Positions 18,829 to 27,636 are shown, counted from the stretch's first letter. The stretch: DNA of 64,000 nucleotides from Salinivirga sp035268865 (GCF_035268865.1 NZ_DATFKB010000024.1:26745-90744), one strand, 5' to 3'. Numbers and translations: made by a program. Notes: a model not told the origin generated them from the letters alone.

Positions 18829-19734
18829 TTAAGTGTTTGTATTGGAGGGTTTTCGGAACTTGTTTGCATATTCAGTCCAGATTATGCCTGTAACAATAAG
18901 CACCAGTCCTCCAATGGTGGAGAGCAGGATGGGCTCATGTAAAAACGCGTTTATAAATACCAGCGACAAAAAGGGTGAGAAATAAATGTAATGGCTTATT
19001 TTATCGGTTGAAGATGCCAGCTGCAAAGCTTTGAGCCAAATCACAAAGGTAAGGGCCATCTCGAATAATGCTGCGTATATTGCTGCCAGGCTGCCTTGAA
19101 GTTGCGGAACTGGCAATCCATCTGTCAGTAATGTGTATGGCACCATTAAAACGATGGCAGATGTGAAGTTTAACCATATTTGCTGAATTGGGTGTGTGTT
19201 TGAAAGCTTATTTACAATCCAGTACGAGGCCCAAATTAAACTGCTACCAACAGCAAGCAAAATTCCGGTTAGGTTAACTTCAAGAGCTGAATGCATGCTG
19301 CCATAAGAAATAACGAATACTCCGCCAAATGAAATCAGCATACCCCAAAAGACCATCGGTTTAAAAGCCTGGCGCAAAAAGATGGAGGAAAAAATTACCA
19401 GTACAAGCGGCCATGTATAGTTCAATGATTGCGCAATTTGTGCAGGTAGCTGGTTGTATGCGTGAAACAGTACCAGGTAGTAAGCAAAAGGATTTAATAT
19501 GCCTCCAGCCAGTGCGAGGTATTTGCTGCGCTTATCGACTTTTATTTTCCATTTTCCGGTACTCAGTATAATAATGGTAAGTATTACCCATGCAATGATG
19601 ATTACCCAGCATAGAAACTGCGTTGGAGTAAGTTGCTCAAGTCCGAATTTAAAGGCAGTAGCTACTGTTGACCAGAAAAATGTAGCCAGAAGAGCCAGTA
19701 AAGTAGCTTGTTTATTGTTTGATAAGTTCCCCAT
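18829..19734 (-). CDS. EamA/DMT-superfamily transporter
   Basis: 301 residues with about ten predicted membrane helices in two EamA repeats, e.g. LLALLATFFWSTVATAFKFG at the start and GILLAVGSSLIWASYWIVNKL at the middle. Members export metabolites or amino acids across the cytoplasmic membrane; the substrate cannot be inferred. The start at 19734 (MGNLSNNKQ) is preferred to the upstream codon at 19752. The gene diverges from pta with a 177-bp intergenic region and has no obvious functional neighbour. Confidence 0.85.
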   Translation of the reverse strand: MGNLSNNKQATLLALLATFFWSTVATAFKFGLEQLTPTQFLCWVIIIAWVILTIIILSTGKWKIKVDKRSKYLALAGGILNPFAYYLVLFHAYNQLPAQIAQSLNYTWPLVLVIFSSIFLRQAFKPMVFWGMLISFGGVFVISYGSMHSALEVNLTGILLAVGSSLIWASYWIVNKLSNTHPIQQIWLNFTSAIVLMVPYTLLTDGLPVPQLQGSLAAIYAALFEMALTFVIWLKALQLASSTDKISHYIYFSPFLSLVFINAFLHEPILLSTIGGLVLIVTGIIWTEYANKFRKPSNTNT

Positions 19735-19839
19735 TGCACATAATTTTAACACAAAAAAACAAGATAATCCCGGAAATCCATCAAGGTTATATTAAAACAT
19801 TGATATTTAACATATTTTTTTTCGTCTCTTTTTTAGAAT

Positions 19840-19874
19840 TTTGCCCCGCAATTGGCCAAAAATTGTTATCTTTG
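19840..19874 (+). promoter_or_regulatory. Promoter of pta and the acid-production cluster
   Basis: TATCTTTG at 19867-19874 is an exact -7 match; TTTG at 19840-19843 is 23 bp upstream, slightly wider than usual. The leader to the ATG at 19912 is about 32 nt. Confidence 0.6.
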
Positions 19875-19911
19875 GGCATTTATGGAATGCAAGTTAAAAT
19901 ACTGATTTACA

Positions 19912-20919
19912 ATGGATTTAATTACAACAATTAAGGAAAAAGCGAAAGCGAATAAACAAAGGATAGTTTTACCGGAAGGCACAGAAGCCAGAACACTTGA
20001 AGCAGCCAATATTTTGATAAAAGAGGGTATTGCTGATATAATATTGTTAGGAGATGTAGCAAGGATTAAAGCAATGGCACAAGAAGCTGGTTTTTCTGAA
20101 ATAGGAAAAGCACAAATTGTAGATCCTAAAGACCATCCTAAGAAATCAGAATATATTGATGCCCTTGTAGAAATTCGAAAAAAGAAAGGGCTTACCAAAG
20201 AAGAGGCTGAAAAGTTACTGAATGATCCATTGTATCTTGCAGTAATGATGATAAAACAAGGCGATGCAGACGGTGAAGTAGCTGGAGCAGACAATGCTAC
20301 AGGAGACGTATTGCGCCCCGCTTTTCAGATTGTAAAAACCAAACCCGGCATCAGTGTTGTGTCTGGTGCATTTTTTATGATTTTGCCCGATAAAACATAT
20401 GGCGAATCAGGTATTTTAGTTTTTGCCGATTGCGCAGTTCATCCCAATCCTACAGCTAAAGAACTTGCCGAAATTGCTGTGGCAACAGGAGAAACAACAA
20501 AAGCAATAGGCGGTTTTGAACCTCGAATTGCGATGCTATCATTTTCTACTAAAGGAAGCGCCAAAAATGAAATGGTCGATAAAGTTGTTGATGCTACAAA
20601 AATGGCCCAGGAAAAAGCTCCGGACCTGAAAATCGATGGTGAGCTACAATCTGATGCGGCCATTATTCCCGCTATTGGTAATAAAAAGGCACCGGGTAGT
20701 GAAATTGCAGGTAAAGCAAATGTATTGGTATTTCCTACATTAGAAACGGGTAATATCACATACAAACTTGTGCAGCGCCTGGCGGGCGCGGAAGCGATTG
20801 GTCCGGTCTTGCAGGGCATGGCTGCACCGATAAACGATTTGTCACGTGGCTGCTCGGTAAGCGATATTGTAAATCTGGTTGCTATTACAGTAAATCAGGC
20901 TGCCAGCGAAAAACAATAA
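19912..20919 (+). CDS. pta: Phosphate acetyltransferase
   Basis: 335 residues, the short Pta form without the regulatory N-terminus found in E. coli. It interconverts acetyl-CoA plus phosphate with acetyl phosphate plus CoA. Seen: RIVLPEGTEARTLEAANIL at the start, the GADNATGDVLRPAFQIV substrate region, FADCAVHPNPTAKELAEIA, and the C-terminal GNITYKLVQRLAGAEAIGP followed by PINDLSRGCSVSDIVN. Together with ackA, two genes downstream, it makes the standard acetate-forming, ATP-yielding route. It is the first gene of the cluster and its promoter is well defined. Confidence 0.95.
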   Translation: MDLITTIKEKAKANKQRIVLPEGTEARTLEAANILIKEGIADIILLGDVARIKAMAQEAGFSEIGKAQIVDPKDHPKKSEYIDALVEIRKKKGLTKEEAEKLLNDPLYLAVMMIKQGDADGEVAGADNATGDVLRPAFQIVKTKPGISVVSGAFFMILPDKTYGESGILVFADCAVHPNPTAKELAEIAVATGETTKAIGGFEPRIAMLSFSTKGSAKNEMVDKVVDATKMAQEKAPDLKIDGELQSDAAIIPAIGNKKAPGSEIAGKANVLVFPTLETGNITYKLVQRLAGAEAIGPVLQGMAAPINDLSRGCSVSDIVNLVAITVNQAASEKQ

Positions 20920-20980
20920 TTTAAATTAAATAGCCCAATTAAAAGGGATGTATTGCAAAAAAATCAGAATAATATAATCG

Positions 20981-21017
20981 AATGGCAGATTGGTGTTTTG
21001 TTACACCTACTGCCATT
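20981..21017 (+). other. Stable hairpin between pta and the hydroxyacyl-CoA dehydrogenase gene
   Basis: AATGGCAG (20981-20988) pairs with CTGCCATT (21010-21017), and inside it GGTGT (20992-20996) pairs with ACACC (21003-21007), 13 bp in all with a small internal loop. No T-run follows, so it is not a standard terminator. It would lie in the leader about 37 nt before the ATG at 21054. It may protect the pta 3' end, be a processing site or act in regulation. Confidence 0.5.
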
Positions 21018-21053
21018 TGGTATTTAATACTAAAACATAAAAATTCAAGCCGT

Positions 21054-22034
21054 ATGTCGGAAATAAAAGTTGAACCTATTGAAAAATATGGTTTAAGCGC
21101 AAAATCAAAACCCAAAAGCCAGTTTTCAACCATTGGAATAGTTGGTTGCGGTAATACTGGTCAGCGAATAGCACTGATGGTTGCAGGAAAAGGTATTGAA
21201 GTCGTTTTTCTTGAGTTAAGTCAGGCTAAAATAGATCAGGCCTTCGCAGAAATAACCGAAGAGCTCGACCATCAGATTAATCATTGGGGTATGACAGAGG
21301 GAGATAAGAGAAGTATCTTATCACGTATTAAAGGTACCCTGGATTATGCTGATTTTCAGAATTGCGATCTCGTTATAGAATCGATTTTATCACGTACACG
21401 TGAAGAATCTGTAGATATCAGAAAAGAGGTCTTCAGAAATATTGAAAAGCATGTTTCTCCTCACGCAATTATTGCAACAAATTCTACTACACTTGTCATT
21501 ACTGAGTTGGCAGCGGAGCTGGAACATAAAGACCGGTGTATTAGTCTGCATATTTCAACTACTGCGCCTGAGGCCAGTATAATTGAAATAGTAAAAGGAT
21601 TGCATACATCCGATGAAATTTGCGAGGATGTAAGACGTTTTGCGAAACTAATTGGCAAAACTGCGATTCCTGTACAGGAATCTCCGGGATTGGTAACAGC
21701 CCGTTTGGCAGTATCTTTCATCAGTGAGGCTTGCGATGTACTCATGGAACGCGTGAGCGATATGGAAAGTATTGATTTCAGTATGCGTAATGGTCTGGGG
21801 CTGCCTTTAGGACCTTTCGAGATGGCAGATAAAATAGGCCTCGATCGCGTAATACGATGGATGGATAACCTTTACGAAGAATTTGGAGACTACAAGTATA
21901 AACCATCACCAATACTGAAAAGGTTGGTTCGTGCAGGTTATCTTGGCCGTAAAACGCATAAAGGATTTTATGAGTATGATGAGAATGGCCAGAAGCTTAA
22001 AAAAAATATTATTGAAGCCAGTACCGAAAAATAA
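21054..22034 (+). CDS. 3-hydroxyacyl-CoA (3-hydroxybutyryl-CoA) dehydrogenase homologue, altered active site
   Basis: 326 residues from the ATG at 21054. The frame stays open upstream to 20982, but that extension crosses the hairpin and looks non-coding. An NAD-binding Rossmann domain (IGIVGCGNTGQRIA) is followed by the all-alpha C-terminal domain (LGLPLGPFEMADKIGLD). The family interconverts 3-hydroxybutyryl-CoA and acetoacetyl-CoA in butyrate metabolism. His166 and Glu178 fit the catalytic His-Glu pair, but the family Asn 50 residues after the His (usually ..NRL..) is Ala216 in PGLVTARL, and the usual Ser is Thr145. Activity or substrate may therefore differ. It sits between pta and ackA. 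Confidence 0.8.
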   Translation: MSEIKVEPIEKYGLSAKSKPKSQFSTIGIVGCGNTGQRIALMVAGKGIEVVFLELSQAKIDQAFAEITEELDHQINHWGMTEGDKRSILSRIKGTLDYADFQNCDLVIESILSRTREESVDIRKEVFRNIEKHVSPHAIIATNSTTLVITELAAELEHKDRCISLHISTTAPEASIIEIVKGLHTSDEICEDVRRFAKLIGKTAIPVQESPGLVTARLAVSFISEACDVLMERVSDMESIDFSMRNGLGLPLGPFEMADKIGLDRVIRWMDNLYEEFGDYKYKPSPILKRLVRAGYLGRKTHKGFYEYDENGQKLKKNIIEASTEK

Positions 22035-22137
22035 ATTATAAACATCAGAATTTCAGCCCTTGGTAAGATTACAGCAAGAAATGCTAAAGTCTTTATAAAT
22101 TGATCTTTCTAAGGCATGAAATCAAAAAAATAATCAA

Positions 22138-23340
22138 ATGAAAGTCTTAGTTTTAAATTGCGGAAGTTCATCTATCAAATTCCAGCTCCTGGAAATGACT
22201 ACCGAAGAACTAATTATTAAAGGTATTGTTGAAAAAATTGGTTTAAAAGGTTCTTTTCTTAAAAGTAAGCGTAATGATGGCGACGAGGTGAAACTAGAAG
22301 GTGAAATCCTTGATCACCAAACCGGAATTGAATATATTCTTGGAGTGCTAATTAGTAAGGAACACGGTTCTATTAAAAGCCTTGATGAAATTGGAGCAGT
22401 GGGCCACAGAGTAGCTCATGGTGGCGAACATTTCAAAGAAAGTGCACTGCTGACAGAAGAGGCAATAGGCAAAATAGAGGAGTGTGCTGAACTGGCACCC
22501 TTGCACAACCCGGCCAACCTTAAAGGAATTTATGCCATTCAGTTATTAATTCCCAATGTAGAACAAGTTGCTGTTTTTGACACATCTTTCCATCAAACCA
22601 TGCCAGCTCATGCCTACATGTACGGAATACCACAAGCACTTTACGAAAAGTACGGTATTCGCCGTTACGGATTTCATGGAACAAGCCACCGGTTTGTTGC
22701 ACAGGAAACATGCAAGATGCTCAAGATTAAAATGGAAACCCACAAAATTGTAACCTGCCATTTGGGTAATGGTGCTTCTGTTGCTGCTATAGATCGAGGT
22801 CAGTCAATAGATACTTCAATGGGTTTCACTCCTCTGGAAGGCCTAATTATGGGAACTCGTTCAGGCGATTTGGATGTAGGTGCTTTTATGTTTATCATGG
22901 AAAAAGAGGAAATTGGACTAAAATCTGCCAATACATTAGTAAATAAGCACAGTGGTATGGTTGGTTTAACTGGAGTTAGTTCAGATATGCGAACCATCGA
23001 AGAAGCTGCCGAAAACGGAGATGAACGGTGTGCTAATGCTTTAAAAGCCTACGATTATCGCATCAAAAAATATATAGGGTCATACACAGCAGCTATGAAC
23101 GGGCTTGATGTACTCATTTTTACAGGTGGAATAGGCGAAAACGCCGACACAACACGCCGTGGTGTTGCCAGTGATTTAGAGTACCTTGGAATAAAAATCG
23201 ATCCTGAGAAAAACGACGGTTTGCGCGGTAAGCCAACAGTAATTAGTACCGATGACTCCAGGGTAAAAGTTGTTGTTATGCCAACAAACGAAGAGTTGGT
23301 AATTGCCAAGGATACTGTAAATATTGTGGAAAATAAATAA
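22138..23340 (+). CDS. ackA: Acetate kinase
   Basis: 400 residues, typical length. It transfers phosphate from acetyl phosphate to ADP, giving acetate and ATP. Family motifs: VLVLNCGSSSIKFQLLE at the start, GHRVAHGGEHF, AVFDTSFHQTMP, GFHGTSHRFVAQE, HLGNGASVAAI, DTSMGFTPLEGL with GTRSGDLD, and FTGGIGENA near the C-terminus. It follows the dehydrogenase by 103 bp and precedes ptb by 18 bp, so it is probably part of the same transcript. Confidence 0.96.
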   Translation: MKVLVLNCGSSSIKFQLLEMTTEELIIKGIVEKIGLKGSFLKSKRNDGDEVKLEGEILDHQTGIEYILGVLISKEHGSIKSLDEIGAVGHRVAHGGEHFKESALLTEEAIGKIEECAELAPLHNPANLKGIYAIQLLIPNVEQVAVFDTSFHQTMPAHAYMYGIPQALYEKYGIRRYGFHGTSHRFVAQETCKMLKIKMETHKIVTCHLGNGASVAAIDRGQSIDTSMGFTPLEGLIMGTRSGDLDVGAFMFIMEKEEIGLKSANTLVNKHSGMVGLTGVSSDMRTIEEAAENGDERCANALKAYDYRIKKYIGSYTAAMNGLDVLIFTGGIGENADTTRRGVASDLEYLGIKIDPEKNDGLRGKPTVISTDDSRVKVVVMPTNEELVIAKDTVNIVENK

Positions 23341-23358
23341 CGTAAAACTCAATATATA

Positions 23359-24261
23359 ATGATTAAGAAGCTCGATCAAATGTTTGATGCCCTGAAAAAT
23401 CAGGACAGGAAAAAACTAGTTGCTGCCTGGGCCAACGATGCACATACAATCGGTGCTGTAAGCGAAGCTATTGATAAAGGTATAGTCGATGGCATATTGG
23501 TAGGCGATCAACAAGTTATTAAACAAACATGTGAAAGCGAAGGAATTGACATCAGTAAATTCACTATTGTGCACGTCGATACTGACGTTGAAGCTGCCAA
23601 TAAATCAGTAGAAATGGTGGCCAATGGAGATGGCGATGTACTTATGAAAGGCCTTCTGAGTACTGATAAATATATGCGGGGTATTCTGAATAAAGAATAT
23701 GGTTTACTCCCTCCGAAAGGTATTCTGAGCCACGTTACCGTTATCCAGAATCCAAAATACCATAAACTTCTGATTGTGGGGGATGTTGCTGTTATTCCGC
23801 AGCCAGACTTAAAACAAAAGATTGCCATAACCAACTACCTGATTCACGCAGCCAAATCATTAGGTGTAGAAAAACCAAAAGTTGCAGCTATATCTGCTTC
23901 GGAGCAGGTTATTGCTGATTTGCCGTCCTCATCTGAAGCTACTATTCTGGCAAAAATGTCGGAACGTGGCCAAATTAAGGGGGGTATTGTCGAGGGCCCA
24001 TTAGCACTCGATCTTGCTGTTGATAAAGCATCAGCTCAAGTCAAAAAAATCGATAGCGAAGTGGCCGGCGATGCGGACTGCCTGCTTTTTCCGAATATTG
24101 AATCAGGAAATGTTTTTTACAAAACAAGTACGAAATTATCTGACACAGAACTGGGTGCAGTAGTGGCAGGAGCAAAGGTGCCGGCTGTATTGTCATCGAG
24201 GGGTGACAGTACGCAGACCAAATTGTACTCTATTGCCCTGGCGGCCTTGATGTCAAAATAA
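23359..24261 (+). CDS. ptb: Phosphate butyryltransferase (paralogue 1)
   Basis: 300 residues. It exchanges the CoA of an acyl-CoA (butyryl- or branched-chain) for phosphate. The phosphotransacylase fold is seen in DVLMKGLLSTDKYMRGILNK, YHKLLIVGDVAVIPQPDLKQK, VEKPKVAAISASEQV, IVEGPLALDLAVD and the C-terminal DCLLFPNIESGNVFYK. It starts 18 bp after ackA. A strong hairpin separates it from its paralogue, which suggests that the two are not expressed equally. Confidence 0.9.
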   Translation: MIKKLDQMFDALKNQDRKKLVAAWANDAHTIGAVSEAIDKGIVDGILVGDQQVIKQTCESEGIDISKFTIVHVDTDVEAANKSVEMVANGDGDVLMKGLLSTDKYMRGILNKEYGLLPPKGILSHVTVIQNPKYHKLLIVGDVAVIPQPDLKQKIAITNYLIHAAKSLGVEKPKVAAISASEQVIADLPSSSEATILAKMSERGQIKGGIVEGPLALDLAVDKASAQVKKIDSEVAGDADCLLFPNIESGNVFYKTSTKLSDTELGAVVAGAKVPAVLSSRGDSTQTKLYSIALAALMSK

Positions 24262-24270
24262 TAAAATTGT

Positions 24271-24306
24271 AAACAGGGACTTCTTCGGAATTCCCTGTTT
24301 GCTTTT
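24271..24306 (+). terminator. Intercistronic hairpin with TTCG loop between the two ptb genes (possible leaky terminator)
   Basis: AAACAGGGA (24271-24279) pairs with TCCCTGTTT (24292-24300); inside, TTC/GAA pairs close a TTCG tetraloop. A broken T-run follows (24298-24306). It lies 20 nt before the ATG of the second ptb. It could partly terminate transcription or block 3' exonucleases so that the two cistrons differ in level. Confidence 0.55.
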
Positions 24307-24319
24307 AAAAGTGCAGCTT

Positions 24320-25237
24320 ATGAAACCAATCCGAAAACTCGACCAAATGGTTGAGTATTTAAAAAGCAAAGGAGAAAAAAAACGCATAGCTGTGGCCAAT
24401 GCACAGGATACAAATACCATTGGAGCTTTAGCAGAGGCTGTGAAAAACGGTTTTGCAGAAGCATTAATGGTTGGCCCTAAAAGCGAAATTGAAAGCGCAG
24501 CAAGGCAACAAAATATTGATCCCGGTATTTTTCAAATCATTGATATTAAAGATGAAACTGAGGCCACATTTCATGCAAGAAAACTTGTTAAAAATGACGA
24601 GGCAGATGTATTAATGAAAGGGCTCGTAGGGACAGATAAGTTTTTAAAGGCAGTTCTTGATAAAAAAGACGGGCTGTTGCCACCAAAAGCTGTGATGAGT
24701 TATGTGTGTGCAATTGAATTGCCTAAATATCACAAACTTTTGTTTGTTACCGATACTGCAGTATTACCCTTTCCCGATTTGAAACAGAAGGTGGCCATGC
24801 TTAATTATAGCGTCCAAATGGCCAATAAGTTTGGTGTTGAAAAGCCCAAGGTAGCCCTTATTGGAGCATCTGAAAAAGTTAGCGAAGGGTTTCCCAATAG
24901 TATCGATTATGCTATGATTAGCAAAATGGCTGAGCGTGGGCAAACCAAACCATGCATTGCCGATGGCCCGCTGGATGTGTTTTTGGCATGCGACCCCGAA
25001 AGTGTAAAAATAAAAGGAGTAAACACGCCCGTAGGAGGTGATGCTGATGTGCTTTTATTCCCAACACTGGAGGCATGCAATAGTTTTTATAAAGGTTTAA
25101 TGTTGTTTGGCGGTGGTGAACTGGCCGGACTAATCCAGGGCACAGAAAAACCCGTTGTTGTAATGTCGAGAAGTGAAAGTGCGAAATCAAAGTTTTATTG
25201 TGTGGCCCTTTCATGTTTAATGAGCGAAAATAATTAG
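24320..25237 (+). CDS. ptb: Phosphate butyryltransferase (paralogue 2)
   Basis: 305 residues from the ATG at 24320; the in-frame TTG at 24299 falls inside the hairpin. It is clearly homologous to the gene just upstream, with roughly 40-50% identity by eye, sharing DVLMKGL..TDK, LLPPK, PKYHKLL, PDLKQK and GVEKPKVA. Differences cluster in the C-terminal half, such as CEACNSFYKG-type changes at ..LFPTLEACNSFYKG in place of ..NIESGNVFYK. Tandem copies suggest different acyl preferences (inference). It precedes buk by 17 bp and is likely cotranscribed with it. Confidence 0.88.
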   Translation: MKPIRKLDQMVEYLKSKGEKKRIAVANAQDTNTIGALAEAVKNGFAEALMVGPKSEIESAARQQNIDPGIFQIIDIKDETEATFHARKLVKNDEADVLMKGLVGTDKFLKAVLDKKDGLLPPKAVMSYVCAIELPKYHKLLFVTDTAVLPFPDLKQKVAMLNYSVQMANKFGVEKPKVALIGASEKVSEGFPNSIDYAMISKMAERGQTKPCIADGPLDVFLACDPESVKIKGVNTPVGGDADVLLFPTLEACNSFYKGLMLFGGGELAGLIQGTEKPVVVMSRSESAKSKFYCVALSCLMSENN

Positions 25238-25254
25238 TAAAAAACCAAATAGAT

Positions 25255-26334
25255 ATGGATTGCTGTTACAGAATTCTGGCTATCAATCCCGGATCAACAT
25301 CCACAAAGATAGCCGTTTATGAAAACGACAAATCGTTATTCCTCAAAACCCTAAGGCATAATTGCGACGAACTCGAAAAATTTGAGAAAGTTGCTGATGA
25401 ATTTCAGTTCAGAAAAGATATCATTCTGCAAGAACTTGCTAATGCCGAAATAGAAATAGAATCATTAAGTGCTATCGTCGGACGAGGCGGACTAATAAAG
25501 CCTGTTGAAGGTGGTTGTTATGTTGTGAATGATAGGATGATAGAAGATTTAAAAAAGGCTGAGCGCGGTGAACACGCCTCAAACCTGGGTGCATTGATTG
25601 CACACAACATTGCCCGGGAAGTGAAAGATGCACAGGCATTTATTGCCGATCCTGTGGTTGTTGATGAATTACAGGATGTGGCACGTTTTGCTGGTCACCC
25701 AAAGTTTGAACGGAAATCTATTTTCCATGCACTCAACCAGAAAGCAATCGGAAGAATTCATGCCCGTTCAATGCACAAAAAATATCACGATTTGAATTTT
25801 ATCGTTGCGCATATGGGTGGCGGTATTTCAGTTGGTGCACATCGTAAGGGTAAAGTAATAGATGTGAATAACGCCCTTGACGGAGAAGGTCCTTTTTCAC
25901 CCGAACGTACCGGAACACTACCTGCTGGTGATTTGGCCAAACTCTGCTTTAGCGGCGAATTTACCCTTGAAGATGTGAAAAAAATGATTAAAGGGAAAGG
26001 CGGATTAGTAGCCTATATGGATACAAATGATGCCTATAGCGTAGAGAAAGCAGCTGGCAGTGGTGATGAAAAAGCGAAAATTGTTCAGGATGCAATGTGC
26101 TATCAGGTAGGCAAAGCAATAGGAGAGATGTCGGCTGTACTAAAAGGAGAAGTCGACGCCATATTACTGACCGGAGGAATTGCACATAACAAATATTTAG
26201 TTGATTATGTGCGCGAAATGGTGGGATTTGTTGCCCCGATTGTAGTTTATGCCGGAGAAGATGAAATGAAGGCGCTGGCAACAAATGCTTTATACGCACT
26301 AACAAACGAAATTGAAATAAAAGAGTATAAATAA
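25255..26334 (+). CDS. buk: Butyrate kinase
   Basis: 359 residues. It converts acyl phosphate plus ADP to butyrate (or branched-chain acid) plus ATP. Acetate-kinase-superfamily motifs are present: ILAINPGSTSTKIAVYEN at the start, VGRGGLIKPVEGG, HALNQKAIGR, FIVAHMGGGISVGAH, ALDGEGPFSPERTG and ILLTGGIAHNK. It closes the cluster and is followed by hairpins. With the two ptb genes it forms an ATP-yielding route from acyl-CoA to acid. The genes that make butyryl-CoA (thiolase, crotonase, butyryl-CoA dehydrogenase) are not in the window. Confidence 0.95.
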   Translation: MDCCYRILAINPGSTSTKIAVYENDKSLFLKTLRHNCDELEKFEKVADEFQFRKDIILQELANAEIEIESLSAIVGRGGLIKPVEGGCYVVNDRMIEDLKKAERGEHASNLGALIAHNIAREVKDAQAFIADPVVVDELQDVARFAGHPKFERKSIFHALNQKAIGRIHARSMHKKYHDLNFIVAHMGGGISVGAHRKGKVIDVNNALDGEGPFSPERTGTLPAGDLAKLCFSGEFTLEDVKKMIKGKGGLVAYMDTNDAYSVEKAAGSGDEKAKIVQDAMCYQVGKAIGEMSAVLKGEVDAILLTGGIAHNKYLVDYVREMVGFVAPIVVYAGEDEMKALATNALYALTNEIEIKEYK

Positions 26335-26421
26335 TAAGTTTATATAACCAGTTCAATAAAACCAACCAGCTAGTGCATTAATTTTTAATGTGCTAATTTT
26401 AAAAGACTGTAAACAAATTGC

Positions 26422-26453
26422 AAAGGGGTCTGTTTAAACGACAGCCCCTTTTT
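26422..26453 (+). terminator. Rho-independent terminator of the acid-production cluster
   Basis: AAAGGGGTCTGT (26422-26433) pairs with ACAGCCCCTTT (26441-26451) around a 7-nt loop, followed by a T-run to 26453. It lies 87 bp after the buk stop. Confidence 0.8.
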
Positions 26454-26601
26454 CATTATGATGCATTTGTAAGTAGAACTAAAATTGCACAGTTAGGGAA
26501 AACTAAAGGTGTGTTTATCGGAATTATTTGTTAATTAATCGAAAAAGACTGTAGGGTAGTCAAATGCAGGGCAAATAATTTTTTTCTTAATAATTTGTTT
26601 G

Positions 26602-26609
26602 TAAATTTG
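26602..26609 (+). promoter_or_regulatory. -7 element of the M23 peptidase gene
   Basis: TAAATTTG matches TAnnTTTG exactly; no clear -33 TTTG at the expected distance. The predicted leader to the ATG at 26692 is about 75 nt. Confidence 0.4.
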
Positions 26610-26691
26610 TACGAAACAGATGCAAACTTAGAGTGTCAATAATCTGTTAATGATTGTAGGGGGTTGATATTCAATAGTTTAAGATTTACTT

Positions 26692-27636
26692 ATGAGTTCA
26701 AATACAAGATACTATCTTGATCCACATACATTAACCTATAAACCTGTAAAGAAAAACAGGAAACTTTTTTATAGAACAACCCTCTGGGTATCTTCTATAA
26801 TTTTTGTCTTATCCATAAGCGCATTTATATTTTTAAATAGCTATCGCTTAACTCCCCATGAATGGATACTTTCCAAGCAAAATGAAAGATTAGCCGAAGA
26901 AATTATTGAAAAGAAAGATGCTATTTTCGCTTTGCGCGATACCTTGGTAGATATAGAAGAGAATGATGATATAATTTACCGCCCATTTGCCGAAATAAAG
27001 CCTATTCCCAAAGATATAAGGGAGGCAGGTTTTGGTGGTGTTGATCGCTACCGTGAATTTGCAGGAATGGAGTATGCCGACGATTTAAGTTCAGTGTTCC
27101 GGGAGTTTGATAAGCTTAAAAAGCAAATAGAAATACAAAAAAAATCATTCAATGAGGTTGAAAGTTTGGTGCAATATATTGATGAGTTTTATGCAGCAAA
27201 ACCCGCAATAAGACCAATATCACAAAAAGACGAGATTTATATTTCTTCATACTATGGCAGAAGACTGCATCCAATTTATAAACGATGGAAAATGCACCAT
27301 GGAATCGATTATGCGGCGCAAATCGGTAGTCCCGTTTACTCCACAGGTAAAGGCATCGTTAAAGCAGCTTATTATGCCTCAGGCTACGGCAAGGTAGTCA
27401 AAGTGGACCATGGGTTTGGTTATCTTTCAATTTATGCTCACCTTAATAAATATATTGTTAAGAAAGGTGATACCATAGGCAGAGGGCAGTTAGTTGGTTA
27501 TGTGGGGAACACCGGTAGCTCAACCGGGCCACACCTTCACTATGAAATTAGAAAAAACAATCAAACCCAAAATCCGTTATATTTTTATATGGACGATCTG
27601 GAACCATATGAATATGACAGGATCGTTTCTAAATAG
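26692..27636 (+). CDS. M23-family metalloendopeptidase, membrane-anchored
   Basis: 314 residues. One membrane segment (about 27-47) follows a short cytoplasmic N-terminus, then a helical coiled region (about 60-165) and a C-terminal LytM/M23 domain (about 185-305). Zinc ligands are in HHGIDYAAQIGSP (H...D) and PHLHYEI (HxH); GNTGSSTGPHLHYE is the family signature. Members cut peptidoglycan cross-bridges or activate other wall hydrolases in the periplasm. All metal ligands are present, so it is probably active. It precedes an unknown gene by 33 bp. Confidence 0.92.
   Translation: MSSNTRYYLDPHTLTYKPVKKNRKLFYRTTLWVSSIIFVLSISAFIFLNSYRLTPHEWILSKQNERLAEEIIEKKDAIFALRDTLVDIEENDDIIYRPFAEIKPIPKDIREAGFGGVDRYREFAGMEYADDLSSVFREFDKLKKQIEIQKKSFNEVESLVQYIDEFYAAKPAIRPISQKDEIYISSYYGRRLHPIYKRWKMHHGIDYAAQIGSPVYSTGKGIVKAAYYASGYGKVVKVDHGFGYLSIYAHLNKYIVKKGDTIGRGQLVGYVGNTGSSTGPHLHYEIRKNNQTQNPLYFYMDDLEPYEYDRIVSK

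Larger units (their letters stand above)
26335..26691. other. Intergenic region after buk: terminator, then candidate promoter
   Basis: No open reading frame of interest was seen. An imperfect inverted repeat lies at about 26371-26397 and a strong terminator at 26422-26453. TAAATTTG at 26602-26609 is an exact -7 match and would give the M23 peptidase gene a leader of about 75 nt. The AT-rich stretch between (26454-26590) shows nothing recognisable. Confidence 0.5.

Noticed and set aside
20982..21053. N-terminal extension of the dehydrogenase from an upstream ATG
   Set aside because: The extension is encoded by a stable hairpin and has no family similarity; MSEIKVEP at 21054 is the better start.
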